A stretch of DNA of 49,021 nucleotides from Moorena sp. SS36440bin_2. GTDB taxonomy: Bacteria; Cyanobacteriota; Cyanobacteriia; Cyanobacteriales; Coleofasciculaceae. The DNA lies in contig WTKN01000337.1 in NCBI GenBank assembly GCA_011524395.1, positions 1 through 49,021 on the forward strand, in the 5' to 3' direction. The notes below the pieces were generated by a model. The model was given only the letters and a program-made list of their open reading frames with translations. It did no database searches and was not told where the DNA came from. The translations under genes and the position numbers were made by a program. Positions 9,342 to 18,298 of this stretch are shown piece by piece; positions within the stretch are counted from its first letter, which is position 1, and every line of letters starts with the position of its first letter.

Positions 9342-12202
9342 ACAAAACTCAATTGCTAAAGCTTCTAAATACCTTAGCTGCTGTTATTCTCTTGGCTTTT
9401 TTGGTGAATAAAAGTCTACCAATTAATATTGAAGAACACCAACAGTATCAAAATACTTTAAATGAACAAAAGGAGATAGATGTAATATTAAATCAGGATA
9501 TTCTCAAATCTCGGTACGATATCTTAAGCTATTACGATCCATTTATCAAGCATTTAGAACAACTCAAATATATTCAAAATAGGCTGAAAATAATTCCATT
9601 ATTCATTAATAATGACGGCATTAAAAAGCTTCAAAAAAGTCTTGAAAAAACTTCAGATATTATAACAAAAAAAGAAAAGTTAATCGAAAGATTAAAATTC
9701 CAGAATGCAATTCTAAAAAACTCCCTGAGTTACTTACCGTTTCTGATTAATGATATTGTAAAAAGTACCTCGGCTAAAAGCGGAAGCCATTATTTAGAAG
9801 TTATTCTCGATGAACTACTTAAAAATATCCTACTTTACAACCTCAACTCTGAGCAGGAATTAGAAGCGCTGATCAAGGACAATATGGATAGACTGTTGCT
9901 GATAAAAGACCAAAATCATTTTGGGAAAGATGAAGAATTGATCGATCTAGCCCTGAGCCATTCCCAAAGAATTATGAGCAATAAACCTCAGGTAGATGAA
10001 CTGACCCAGCAACTGCTACAGCTCCCTACTAAGCAGCTAAACGAAGAACTGGATTACGTCTATAACCTCTACTATTACCAAGCTATTGATACAGCTAATA
10101 CTTATCGTTTATATGCCTATAGTTGGTTGTTGATTTTGCTGGCTTGGATTGCCTACTTAATTATCAACAATTTGGTAAAAGCCAACCGTCGTACCATCAA
10201 CATTCTCGAAAGTATCACAGATGCCTTTATTTCCCTAAACGACCAGTGGCAGATTACCTATCTTAATCCCCAAGCTTTCCAAATGCTACAGAGTCAACCC
10301 GAACAGCTTCTGAATCATAATCTGGAGGAGGTGTTTTCCGGAGTCTTTGGCTCCAAGTTCTACCAGGAGTGTCATCGGGCCGTTGCTGCACAGGTTGTTG
10401 TCACCTTTGAAGAATACTATCCACCGACCAAACGTTGGTTTGACGTGAAAGCTTATCCAGGTATTAATGGTCTTTCAGTATTCTTTCATGACATTACTGA
10501 GCGTAAACAATCCTCCTGGGTCTTGCAGCAACTAAATGAGGACTTAGAAGCTAGGGTTGAAGAACGTACTGTCCAACTTGCTGAAAGTATGAAAGAAGCC
10601 GAAAAAGCCCGGACTAAGTCTGAAGAAGCTAACAAAGCTAAAAGCCAATTTCTTGCCAATATGAGTCATGAACTGCGCACTCCCCTCAATGCCATTCTAG
10701 GATTCACCCAATTGATGAACCGTGACTCATCATTAAATCAAGAACATCAGGAATATCTAGCCATCATTAGTCGCAGTGGTGAGCATTTACTGAACTTGAT
10801 CAACGACATATTAGAAATGTCCAAAATTGAAGCAGGTCAGATAACTGTCAATGAAACTAGCTTTGATCTATATCGTCTGCTGGATAGTCTCGAAGAGATG
10901 TTAGGACTGCGAGCCGCATCCAAAGGCTTACAGCTCATTGTTTACCGAGAGCCAGAGATTCCTCGATATGTGAAAACAGATGAGGGAAAATTGCGCCAAG
11001 TTTTGATTAATTTACTGGGAAACGCTATCAAATTTACTCAAGAAGGCAGTGTCACTTTGCGGGTGGTTCGTAACAAGGAAAATTTGAAGCTTGATAGGTC
11101 TGATCAGTTGAAGGTTAGCAGCTTGAATATTGACAGGTCTGATCAGTTGAAGGTTGACAGGTTGAATGTTTTTAGCGAACAACCTACTAACCTTAAACCT
11201 ACTAACCTTAAACCTACTAACCTACCCTACTCGAACGCCAAGGGCGAAAAACCTGCAACCCTTACCGGACAGACAATCACCTTTGAAATAGAAGATACCG
11301 GTCCTGGTGTTGACCCAGGTGAGATTGACAGCTTGTTTGAAGCATTTGTCCAAACTGAAACCGGTCGGAAATCTGAGCAAGGAACTGGTTTGGGTTTGTC
11401 CATTAGCCGACAATTCGTGAAGTTGATGGGAGGGGACATCACCCTTAGTAGTCCTCTAGGTGGAGGAACAATCGTTAGATTTGATATCCAGATTAGTCTG
11501 GCTGGAGCAAGTGCAGACATTCAGACACAACACCCAACCCGATCGGTGATTGGGTTAGCACCTGACCAACCTAAGTATCGCATCCTGGTAGTTGAAGATA
11601 AATGGGAAAGTCGAAAACTACTGGTCAAGCTGCTAGAGCCACTGGGATTCGAGGTTCGCGAAGCCGAGAATGGGAAAGAAGGGGTAGCGCTATGGTCGAG
11701 TTGGGAACCGCATCTGATCTGGATGGATATGCGGATGCCAGTAATGGATGGCTACGAGGCTACTAAACAGATCAAAGCCCATTTGAAGGGTCAAGCGACG
11801 GTGATTATTGCTCTGACTGCTAGTGCATTTATTGAAGAACGAGCAGTTATCTTGTCTGCTGGTTGTGACGATTTTGTGCGTAAACCTTTCCAGGAGGAGG
11901 AGATTTTTGAAACAATAGCTCACTATCTCGGAGTACGTTATGTCTATGAAGAGGAAACTTCAGCCACATTACCTCAAAAGTCAGCAACTGAGGCCCTGAC
12001 GCGAGAAGCTCTAGCTGTGATGCCTGCTGAGTGGGTTGCACAGCTCTACCAGGCAGCTAACCAAGTTAATAATCAGCAGATTTTCCAGCTAATCGAGCAA
12101 ATTCCTTCCGAACATGATCCGGTTGCGATCGCACTGACGGATTTGGTGCGAAATTTTCGTTGCGACAAAATCATTGATTTAACTGAACCAGCTACACCAT
12201 GA
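9338..12202 (+). CDS. Hybrid sensor histidine kinase with helical periplasmic domain, PAS and receiver
   Basis: A 954-residue membrane kinase starting at a GTG that overlaps the peroxidase stop. Two membrane segments (about 10-27 and 262-280) enclose a roughly 230-residue, mostly helical extracytoplasmic region, followed by PAS (about 285-390), a coiled coil and HisKA ([11 protein letters not shown], phospho-acceptor His444). The ATPase domain has NLLGNAIKFT, DTGPGVD and GTGLGLSI. It is interrupted at about residues 586-629 by repeats. A receiver (LIWMDMRMPVMDGYEA) and a short helical tail complete it. The peroxidase just upstream suggests a redox or peroxide signal; similar helical sensor kinases are, as far as I recall, found next to cytochrome peroxidases. 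The stop overlaps the next start by four bases. Confidence 0.88.
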   Translation: MNKTQLLKLLNTLAAVILLAFLVNKSLPINIEEHQQYQNTLNEQKEIDVILNQDILKSRYDILSYYDPFIKHLEQLKYIQNRLKIIPLFINNDGIKKLQKSLEKTSDIITKKEKLIERLKFQNAILKNSLSYLPFLINDIVKSTSAKSGSHYLEVILDELLKNILLYNLNSEQELEALIKDNMDRLLLIKDQNHFGKDEELIDLALSHSQRIMSNKPQVDELTQQLLQLPTKQLNEELDYVYNLYYYQAIDTANTYRLYAYSWLLILLAWIAYLIINNLVKANRRTINILESITDAFISLNDQWQITYLNPQAFQMLQSQPEQLLNHNLEEVFSGVFGSKFYQECHRAVAAQVVVTFEEYYPPTKRWFDVKAYPGINGLSVFFHDITERKQSSWVLQQLNEDLEARVEERTVQLAESMKEAEKARTKSEEANKAKSQFLANMSHELRTPLNAILGFTQLMNRDSSLNQEHQEYLAIISRSGEHLLNLINDILEMSKIEAGQITVNETSFDLYRLLDSLEEMLGLRAASKGLQLIVYREPEIPRYVKTDEGKLRQVLINLLGNAIKFTQEGSVTLRVVRNKENLKLDRSDQLKVSSLNIDRSDQLKVDRLNVFSEQPTNLKPTNLKPTNLPYSNAKGEKPATLTGQTITFEIEDTGPGVDPGEIDSLFEAFVQTETGRKSEQGTGLGLSISRQFVKLMGGDITLSSPLGGGTIVRFDIQISLAGASADIQTQHPTRSVIGLAPDQPKYRILVVEDKWESRKLLVKLLEPLGFEVREAENGKEGVALWSSWEPHLIWMDMRMPVMDGYEATKQIKAHLKGQATVIIALTASAFIEERAVILSAGCDDFVRKPFQEEEIFETIAHYLGVRYVYEEETSATLPQKSATEALTREALAVMPAEWVAQLYQAANQVNNQQIFQLIEQIPSEHDPVAIALTDLVRNFRCDKIIDLTEPATP
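11093..11225 (+). repeat. In-frame tandem repeats inside the kinase ATPase domain
   Basis: Two copies of a 39-base unit start at 11093 and 11132; the cores GATAGGTCTGATCAGTTGAA and GACAGGTCTGATCAGTTGAA differ at one position. They are followed by three copies of a 15-base unit (AACCTACTAACCTTA). The segment stays in frame and encodes DRSDQLKV twice and PTNLK repeats. It lies between the N box and the G1 box, where ATP-binding domains tolerate loops. Confidence 0.8.
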
Positions 12203-13512
12203 CTATTACTCAAACTAAGACACCATTAGATATCACTCAAATTAAGACCCCTAAAGGGAACATTTTAGTTGTTGATGATATAGCCGAGAATCTGCACCTT
12301 TTGTCTAACACCCTGACCGAGCAAGGGTATGACGTTCGAGGCGTGATTAACGGTTCCATGGCCCTCAGAGTAGCTCACTCAGCATTGCCAGATCTAATTT
12401 TGCTGGATATAAAAATGCCAGATATGAGTGGCTATGAAGTCTGTCAAAGGCTGAAAGCAACGGAATCAACCCGCCATATTCCAGTAATTTTCTTGAGCGC
12501 TCTCAATGAAGTGATCGACAAGGTCAAAGCCTTTGAAGTAGGTGGTGTAGACTACATCAGCAAACCCTTTCAGATTCAAGAGGTTTTAGCTCGTGTAGAA
12601 AATCAACTCACCATTCAGAGGTTGCAAAAGCAACTCTGGACAAAAAATTTAGCCCTCGAAAGCACTAATCAGGAGTTAGAACGCTCTAACCGCGAACTAG
12701 AACAATTTGCCCATGTTCTCTGCCATGACCTGAACCAACCTCTGCAAAGCATTATCTTGCATACTGATATGCTCAACATCAATTACCAGGACAGGCTCGA
12801 CATGAAGGGTGAGAGATACATTAGGAAGATTCGAGATTCCAGCCTTCGGATGAAAACGTTTATGCAGGACTTACTAGTTTATGCAAAGGTTGGAGCCGAC
12901 TCCCAAGAAATCACATCAACCGATTGCAATATTGTATTGGAGCAAGTTTTAGATAACTTAAAGGCTGCCATATCTGAGAAAAATGCGCTGATTACCTATG
13001 ATTCCCTACCTACTGTGAATGTTAGTCAAACACAGCTAATCCAGCTATTTCAAAATCTAATCAGCAATGCCATTAAATTCCAAGCACCAGGGACATCCCC
13101 CCAAGTGAAGGTTTCAGTAAAGCCTGTAGACAACAGTAATGTTGTTTGTGGTGGCCAAGATACGGGGATGCTCGCATCCAGGGATACCGACCATGGGATA
13201 TTGGCAGAAGTAGGAAGAGTTTATAGTATCAATGCAACTGGGTTTCAGGAGAATGGGCGGAATAATTTAGAGCATGGTGGTAACTACTGGCTGTTTGGGG
13301 TGCATGACAATGGCATTGGTATGAAACCCGATCAGCGATCGCATATTTTTGAAATATTTCAGCGTCTGCACAGCAATCAAGACTATCCTGGCACTGGTAT
13401 TGGTCTAGCCACCTGCAAGAAGATTGTGGAAAATCACGGGGGACAGATTGGGGTAGAGTCTGAGCCTGGAGTGGGAAGTACCTTTTACTTTACGCTTCCT
13501 GCACAAGACTGA
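12199..13512 (+). CDS. Response regulator-histidine kinase (REC-HisKA-HATPase)
   Basis: This 437-residue cytoplasmic protein starts at an ATG overlapping the upstream kinase stop by four bases (ATGA), so it is the third gene of the peroxidase operon. A receiver domain (about 20-140) has the phospho-acceptor Asp in LILLDIKMPDMSGYE. A coiled coil then leads to HisKA (CHDLNQPLQSII, with HD in place of HE) and an ATPase domain (NLISNAIKFQ, DNGIGMK, GTGIGLATCKKI). An unusual loop of about 45 residues (about 310-355, containing CGGQDTGMLASRD) separates the N and G1 boxes. It probably receives phosphate from the upstream hybrid kinase and relays it; the output is not encoded nearby. Confidence 0.87.
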   Translation: MTITQTKTPLDITQIKTPKGNILVVDDIAENLHLLSNTLTEQGYDVRGVINGSMALRVAHSALPDLILLDIKMPDMSGYEVCQRLKATESTRHIPVIFLSALNEVIDKVKAFEVGGVDYISKPFQIQEVLARVENQLTIQRLQKQLWTKNLALESTNQELERSNRELEQFAHVLCHDLNQPLQSIILHTDMLNINYQDRLDMKGERYIRKIRDSSLRMKTFMQDLLVYAKVGADSQEITSTDCNIVLEQVLDNLKAAISEKNALITYDSLPTVNVSQTQLIQLFQNLISNAIKFQAPGTSPQVKVSVKPVDNSNVVCGGQDTGMLASRDTDHGILAEVGRVYSINATGFQENGRNNLEHGGNYWLFGVHDNGIGMKPDQRSHIFEIFQRLHSNQDYPGTGIGLATCKKIVENHGGQIGVESEPGVGSTFYFTLPAQD

Positions 13513-13713
13513 ACACTAAGCATTGAACACTAAGCATTGGAATTATCTTATTCGTCCAAGGCGAGTAACAACGCGATTAACATGGCAATAACACAACTTG
13601 GTATAAGCAACCCCCGGAAATTATCGGTATTTAATTGAATATGATACTATAGGACAAACTTTTTCCTGATGCTGTAATAGCTTCTAGGAAACCGTATCGC
13701 CTTAAAAACTGAA

Positions 13714-13753
13714 AGCACTCTAATCCCCTTTCTCTAAAAGAGATTAGAGTGCT
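13714..13753. terminator. Hairpin downstream of the peroxidase/kinase operon
   Basis: AGCACTCTAATC and GATTAGAGTGCT form a perfect 12-base stem about 200 bases after the kinase stop. There is no clear T-run after the stem, so it may be a terminator, an mRNA-stabilising structure or simply a repeat. I see nothing else in 13513-13851. Confidence 0.45.
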
Positions 13754-13851
13754 GATTGTGGCGTCATGGGTAATCGTTAATTGGACGACCATTACCCATT
13801 ACCGCGAGTAAAAATTTTTAGTGGCAGACACCCTAGAGAATTGGGCTCAGT

Positions 13852-14220
13852 TTGCATCGGAGGATGTCCCGGAAATATGGCGTGAAATACGAGCAATTCA
13901 TGACCTTAGTGGTGGGAATACTCGCTGTAATTGCGACGATTTATATTTCCTCCACAGTGTTTTCGTTGGTTCTTTTTGCTAGTGGAGCTGTGGCGAGTTC
14001 CCTCGGTCCAGCAATGCTGATTATCTTATTGAAAAGGCGCACTCATTATTTAGCTTTGAACTCTATGATGTTGGCGGGATTGAGTACTGCTATCCTCTGG
14101 CGATTTTTAGGATTTAATAACATCCTATCCGAAGTTTATCTAGGCTTTATTGTAGCCGTGTTGGTGAATGAGGTGTTAATGAAAAGTGTTTTCAAATCCA
14201 AGGGTCATGCTATGGGTTAA
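13852..14220 (+). pseudogene. Sodium:solute (proline-type) symporter C-terminal remnant
   Basis: The reading frame encodes at most 122 residues with three or four hydrophobic segments. The order (SSTVFSLVLFASGAVASSLGP, then a positively charged loop KRRTHY, then ALNSMMLAGLSTAILWRFLG and YLGFIVAVLVNEVLM) matches the last membrane helices of PutP-like sodium/proline symporters, which are normally about 500 residues long. No upstream portion of such a transporter is present. The only starts are a TTG or an ATG with a badly spaced purine stretch. I read it as the surviving 3' end of a lost transporter gene; a small independent membrane protein is possible. Confidence 0.5.
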
Positions 14221-14365
14221 ACCTTAAGCAAATAAGTTTTAAATTAGGTGGGTAAATTGGTAATTTCCAATTAACTAACAACCAATTCGGACAAAAGATA
14301 GAGGAGATAATAATAGTTAAATCTAATCAATTGTATCTCACTTTTGCATAATTTAATTCATTGAG

Positions 14366-14470
14366 ATGCACCCAAATCTAATCGAGCTGGCTCCTGAAGT
14401 TATGCACATAGATAATATGTGGCGATTCCATGAGGTTAGCCTAGTCGATGGCAGCATTAAAATAGCATAA
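14366..14470 (+). CDS. Possible 34-residue small ORF upstream of nadA
   Basis: ATG at 14366 opens a 34-codon frame (MHPNLIELAPEVMHIDNMWR...). I do not recognise it. It has no convincing ribosome binding site and could be a decayed gene piece. The remainder of 14221-14600 is AT-rich leader sequence for nadA with no other visible gene. Confidence 0.2.
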   Translation: MHPNLIELAPEVMHIDNMWRFHEVSLVDGSIKIA

Positions 14471-14600
14471 ATATAGCATTTAAATCCCATAAGTTAAGGG
14501 TTTTTTTATAGTACAGCACCCAGTGCGGATATTTAATAATTCTTAAAGAAATAAAATATCCAAAAACTAGTAAACTAGTCAGAAATAGGGAAATAATACC

Positions 14601-15575
14601 ATGTTTACAAATGTCCTCCCAAAAACAACCCTAGAGTTGGAGTATCCGCCCAAAGACCTTTTTGAAGCGATTGAAGACCTTAAACAAGAATTAAACGCAG
14701 TTATTCTCGCTCACTATTACCAAGAACCAGATATTCAAGATATTGCTGACTACATCGGCGATTCTCTCGGTCTTTCTCAACAAGCGGCGGCTACAGAGGC
14801 AGATGTCATCGTCTTTGCTGGGGTTCACTTTATGGCAGAAACTGCCAAAATCCTGAACCCCAATAAATTGGTACTACTCCCCGATTTAAACGCAGGTTGC
14901 TCCCTAGCTGACAGTTGCCCTCCCGAAGAATTTGCGGCCTTCAAAGCAGCCCATCCCGACCATCTAGTGGTATCTTACATTAATTGCTCCGCTGCCATTA
15001 AAGCGATGAGCGATATCATTTGCACCAGTTCTAACTCAGTTAAAATCGTCAACCAAATTCCGAAAGACCAGCCGATTATTTTTGCCCCAGATAAGAACTT
15101 AGGTCGCTATGTCATGGAGCAAACCGGACGGGAGTTAGTCCTGTGGGAGGGGAGTTGTATTGTCCATGAAACCTTTTCTGAGAAAAAGATCGTGGAACTG
15201 AAAATACAGCATCCTGAAGCGGAGTTTATTGCCCATCCAGAATGCGAACCCCCTGTCTTGCGTCATGCCAGTTACATTGGTTCAACAACCGCCTTATTGA
15301 AGTATAGCGAGCAAAGTTCAACGGAAGAATTTATCGTGGCTACTGAGCCAGGAATTATTCACCAAATGCAAAAGAGGGCACCCCAGAAAAATTTCATCCC
15401 TGCTCCAGGTATGGATAGCAATTGTGCCTGTAACGAATGCCCTCACATGCGGCTCAATACTTTGGAGAAGCTGTATCTAGCCATGAAGCAGAAAACACCA
15501 GAAATTACTATGCCGGAAGAGATCAGAGTAGCGGCGTTGCGACCAATTCAACGGATGTTGGAGTTATCAGTGTAG
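14601..15575 (+). CDS. nadA: Quinolinate synthase NadA
   Basis: The 324-residue protein condenses iminoaspartate with dihydroxyacetone phosphate to give quinolinate, the pyridine precursor of NAD, using a [4Fe-4S] cluster. Visible marks are [19 protein letters not shown] near the N-terminus, [26 protein letters not shown] and [11 protein letters not shown], which together supply the cluster cysteines. Length is normal for cyanobacterial NadA. nadB follows after about 150 bases containing a strong hairpin. In this window nadA, nadB, nadC and a nicotinamidase all surround a megasynthase cluster, so it may feed pyridine carboxylate to a natural product, though it could equally be the housekeeping copy. 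Confidence 0.95.
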   Translation: MFTNVLPKTTLELEYPPKDLFEAIEDLKQELNAVILAHYYQEPDIQDIADYIGDSLGLSQQAAATEADVIVFAGVHFMAETAKILNPNKLVLLPDLNAGCSLADSCPPEEFAAFKAAHPDHLVVSYINCSAAIKAMSDIICTSSNSVKIVNQIPKDQPIIFAPDKNLGRYVMEQTGRELVLWEGSCIVHETFSEKKIVELKIQHPEAEFIAHPECEPPVLRHASYIGSTTALLKYSEQSSTEEFIVATEPGIIHQMQKRAPQKNFIPAPGMDSNCACNECPHMRLNTLEKLYLAMKQKTPEITMPEEIRVAALRPIQRMLELSV

Positions 15576-15620
15576 TGCTGTAGTGCCCCTGAGCAGCTTG
15601 ACACAATTCCTTAACAAAAG

Positions 15621-15652
15621 TATAACTTATAAGTTAGAGCTTATAAGTTATA
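15621..15652. repeat. Hairpin between nadA and nadB
   Basis: TATAACTTATAAG and CTTATAAGTTATA form a perfect 13-base stem with a 6-base loop. There is no T-tract. It could attenuate readthrough from nadA into nadB or protect mRNA ends. Confidence 0.5.
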
Positions 15653-15721
15653 AGCAATTTGTCTTGTCAAAACGAATAACTGCTTAGGGATTAATCAAAA
15701 ATTAGCGAAATATGATCTATC

Positions 15722-17446
15722 GTGCAAGATTTTAAATCATCCCCTGACGAGTCTTTTCCATCTGCCAAAACTCCCTCCCAATTTGACATCATAGTGGTGG
15801 GCAGTGGTGCGGCTGGGCTATATGCAGCCCTTTGTCTACCTGCTCATTTGCAGGTAGGTTTGATTACCAAAGACACCCTAAAAACAGGCTCAAGCAACTG
15901 GGCCCAGGGAGGAATCGCTGCTGCTATTGACCCATCTGATTCCCCAGAGCTTCACCTCGAGGATACCCAGCGAGCGGGTGTTGGTCTTTGCGATCGCGAG
16001 GCGATAAAGTTTCTGGTAGAAAATGCCTCTGCTGCCATTGACTCTATGGTCAAGATGGGGGTTGCCTTTGACCGCAAAGGCAAAAACCTAGCCATGACCC
16101 TAGAAGCAGCTCACTCTCGTCCCCGCGTCCTCCATTCGGCAGACACCACAGGTCGAGCAATTGTGGATACGCTCACGGCTAAAGTCTTGGAGCGTCCCAA
16201 TATTAAGGTGCTATCTCACGCAGTGGCTTTGAGTTTATGGCTCAATCCAGGAACTGGTCATTGTCAGGGGATTAGCCTCCTCCATCAAGGTCAGATATCT
16301 TGGCTAAGAGCCTCTGCGGTAATCCTAGCAACAGGTGGTGGCGGTCAAGTTTTTGCCCAAACAACCAATCCGACTGTAAGTACAGGAGATGGAGTAGCAC
16401 TGGCTTGGCGGGCTGGGGCAATTGTTAGAGATTTGGAGTTTTTCCAATTTCATCCCACCGCTTTAACCAAACCAGGGGCACCTCGCTTTTTGATTACAGA
16501 AGCTGTTAGGGGAGAAGGAGCACATTTAGTAGATGAGAAAGGCGATCGCTTTGCTTTTAATTACCACCCTTCAGGGGAGTTGGCTCCTAGAGATGTGGTA
16601 AGTCGGGCAATTTTTAGTCACTTAGAAAAAACCTCCGCCGATCCTAGCCACGGGAATGTTTATTTAGACTTGCAACCCATTGAGCCAGAGCAAATTCGCT
16701 ATCGTTTCCCCAATATTATTAACGTATGTCAACATTGGGGCATTGATATCTTCAAACAACCCATTCCCGTTGCACCTGCTGCCCATTACTGGATGGGAGG
16801 AGTGGCTTGCGATCTCACCAGTTGCACCTCGATTCCAGGGCTATATGCCATTGGTGAAACAGCTAGTACGGGAGTTCATGGTGCCAATCGCTTAGCGAGT
16901 AATTCCTTATTGGAATGTTTGGTTTTTGCCGCCCAATTAGCTGAGATTAAAACAGCTCCTAATCCACTTCTGGCGGAATCCCTACCCTTTATAAAAGAGA
17001 AAGGTGACTGGGAAAGGGACATCGAGAAGATAGCCTCAGTAAGACAAAGTTTGCCCTCCCTGATGTGGCAAAGTGCAGGAATTTGTCGCTCCCAGGAAGT
17101 TTTGGAGTCAGCCCTTGCCCAAGTTAATTCCTGGCGCTCTGAATTGGCTGGCTTAGAGGTGAGTCAATACCTGCTTGATTTACTGCCCAACCAAACAGTT
17201 AAATTTGAGTCACCATTAGCGGAGCAGCAATTGCGAACAGCTGTAGAAACATTCAATCTCCTGGATATTGCTCATTTAATTCTCAAAAGTGCAGCATTAC
17301 GCACAGAAAGTCGGGGCGGACATTACCGTAGCGATTATCCCCAAACCTCACCCAGTTGGCAAGTTCACACCTTGGTACAGGGGGATCGTTGGTGGAAATC
17401 TCCACAACTTTCTCTGAGTTTAGAAACCAATCAGATAGCGGTATGA
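15722..17446 (+). CDS. nadB: L-aspartate oxidase NadB
   Basis: This 574-residue flavoprotein oxidises L-aspartate to iminoaspartate, the substrate of NadA. The N-terminal Rossmann fold shows VVGSGAAGLYAALCL. The family signature GSSNWAQGGIAAAI, the substrate-loop stretch HSRPRVLHSADTTGRAI, the FAD/capping region FFQFHPTAL and the C-terminal HGANRLASNSLLECLVFAA are all present. Translation appears to begin at a GTG at 15722. The stop TGA overlaps the ATG of the downstream methyltransferase (ATGA), which implies translational coupling of aspartate oxidation with an N-methyltransferase. Confidence 0.95.
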   Translation: MQDFKSSPDESFPSAKTPSQFDIIVVGSGAAGLYAALCLPAHLQVGLITKDTLKTGSSNWAQGGIAAAIDPSDSPELHLEDTQRAGVGLCDREAIKFLVENASAAIDSMVKMGVAFDRKGKNLAMTLEAAHSRPRVLHSADTTGRAIVDTLTAKVLERPNIKVLSHAVALSLWLNPGTGHCQGISLLHQGQISWLRASAVILATGGGGQVFAQTTNPTVSTGDGVALAWRAGAIVRDLEFFQFHPTALTKPGAPRFLITEAVRGEGAHLVDEKGDRFAFNYHPSGELAPRDVVSRAIFSHLEKTSADPSHGNVYLDLQPIEPEQIRYRFPNIINVCQHWGIDIFKQPIPVAPAAHYWMGGVACDLTSCTSIPGLYAIGETASTGVHGANRLASNSLLECLVFAAQLAEIKTAPNPLLAESLPFIKEKGDWERDIEKIASVRQSLPSLMWQSAGICRSQEVLESALAQVNSWRSELAGLEVSQYLLDLLPNQTVKFESPLAEQQLRTAVETFNLLDIAHLILKSAALRTESRGGHYRSDYPQTSPSWQVHTLVQGDRWWKSPQLSLSLETNQIAV

Positions 17447-18279
17447 ATACCACTTATTCAGAAGCGGTGAAAACAGCCCAAACCTATTATGATGGTGCAG
17501 AAACAGACCGATTGTATGCTACTTTCTGGGGTGGGGAGCATATCACTTATGGGATATACAAGAGTTCCGATGAACCAATCCATGATGCGTCCAAGCGCAC
17601 GGTGGAAACAATTGCCCAAACACTGGAAAATCTAGCTCCCAATTCACGAGTCATCGATCTAGGTGCTGGTTATGGAGGGGCGGCGCGGTATCTGGCCAAA
17701 ACCTACGGTTGTTCTGTCTGCTGTCTCAATTTAAGCGAGCGGCAAAATCAACGGAACCGCCAACTGAACCAAGAGCAGAATTTAGCCCACTTAGTTGAGG
17801 TAACTCAGGGCAGTTTTGAGGATATTCCCTATCCAGACAACTACTTTAATATTGTCTGGTCCCAGGATGCCATTTTACACAGTAGCGATCGCACTCGGGT
17901 CTTTGAAGAAATTAAGAGGGTTTTGCAGCCAGGGGGAGAGTTGATTTTTACTGACCCCATGCAAAAGGAGACTTGTCCACCAGGGCTACTGCAACCAGCC
18001 TTTGACCGTCTGGGTATCAAGGATATGGGTTCCTATCGCTTTTATAGTCAGACAGCCCAGGAATTGGGTTTTGAGGAATTGCACTTTATTGACCTTTCGG
18101 AAAATGTCCCTATCCATTATCGACGATTTGGGAAAGAAGTACGCGATCGCTATCAGGAGGTAGTCAGAATTACTTCCACCGAATTGGCCGATAAAACCTT
18201 AAAAAGCATTGAACCCTGGATCGAGTATTACGAAAAAGGGTACATGCAGTGGGGCATTTTGCATTTTCGCCTGGGGTAA
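17443..18279 (+). CDS. SAM-dependent N-methyltransferase, sarcosine/dimethylglycine type (SDMT-like)
   Basis: From the coupled ATG at 17443 the product has 278 residues. It closely follows the sarcosine/dimethylglycine N-methyltransferases that make glycine betaine: YATFWGGEHITYGIY near the N-terminus, SAM-binding RVIDLGAGYGGAARYLAK, YPDNYFNIVWSQDAILHS, LQPGGELIFTDPMQ and the C-terminal GYMQWGILHFRLG. In salt-tolerant cyanobacteria such an enzyme is usually paired with a glycine/sarcosine methyltransferase, which is not seen here. Coupling to nadB and closeness to a pyridine pathway leave open another amine or pyridine nitrogen as substrate. A longer reading from 17356 is possible but would run deep into nadB. 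Confidence 0.85.
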   Translation: MNTTYSEAVKTAQTYYDGAETDRLYATFWGGEHITYGIYKSSDEPIHDASKRTVETIAQTLENLAPNSRVIDLGAGYGGAARYLAKTYGCSVCCLNLSERQNQRNRQLNQEQNLAHLVEVTQGSFEDIPYPDNYFNIVWSQDAILHSSDRTRVFEEIKRVLQPGGELIFTDPMQKETCPPGLLQPAFDRLGIKDMGSYRFYSQTAQELGFEELHFIDLSENVPIHYRRFGKEVRDRYQEVVRITSTELADKTLKSIEPWIEYYEKGYMQWGILHFRLG

Positions 18280-18298
18280 AATTTTTGGGAGTCAAGCT

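Noticed and set aside
17356-17442. Longer N-terminus for the SDMT-like protein
   Set aside because: It overlaps nadB by 90 bases; the ATG at 17443 gives a normal-length enzyme and a coupled four-base overlap.
18209-18298. Longer N-terminus for the NADAR protein
   Set aside because: It would overlap the methyltransferase gene and encode an unrelated leader; family homology begins at the GTG at 18299.
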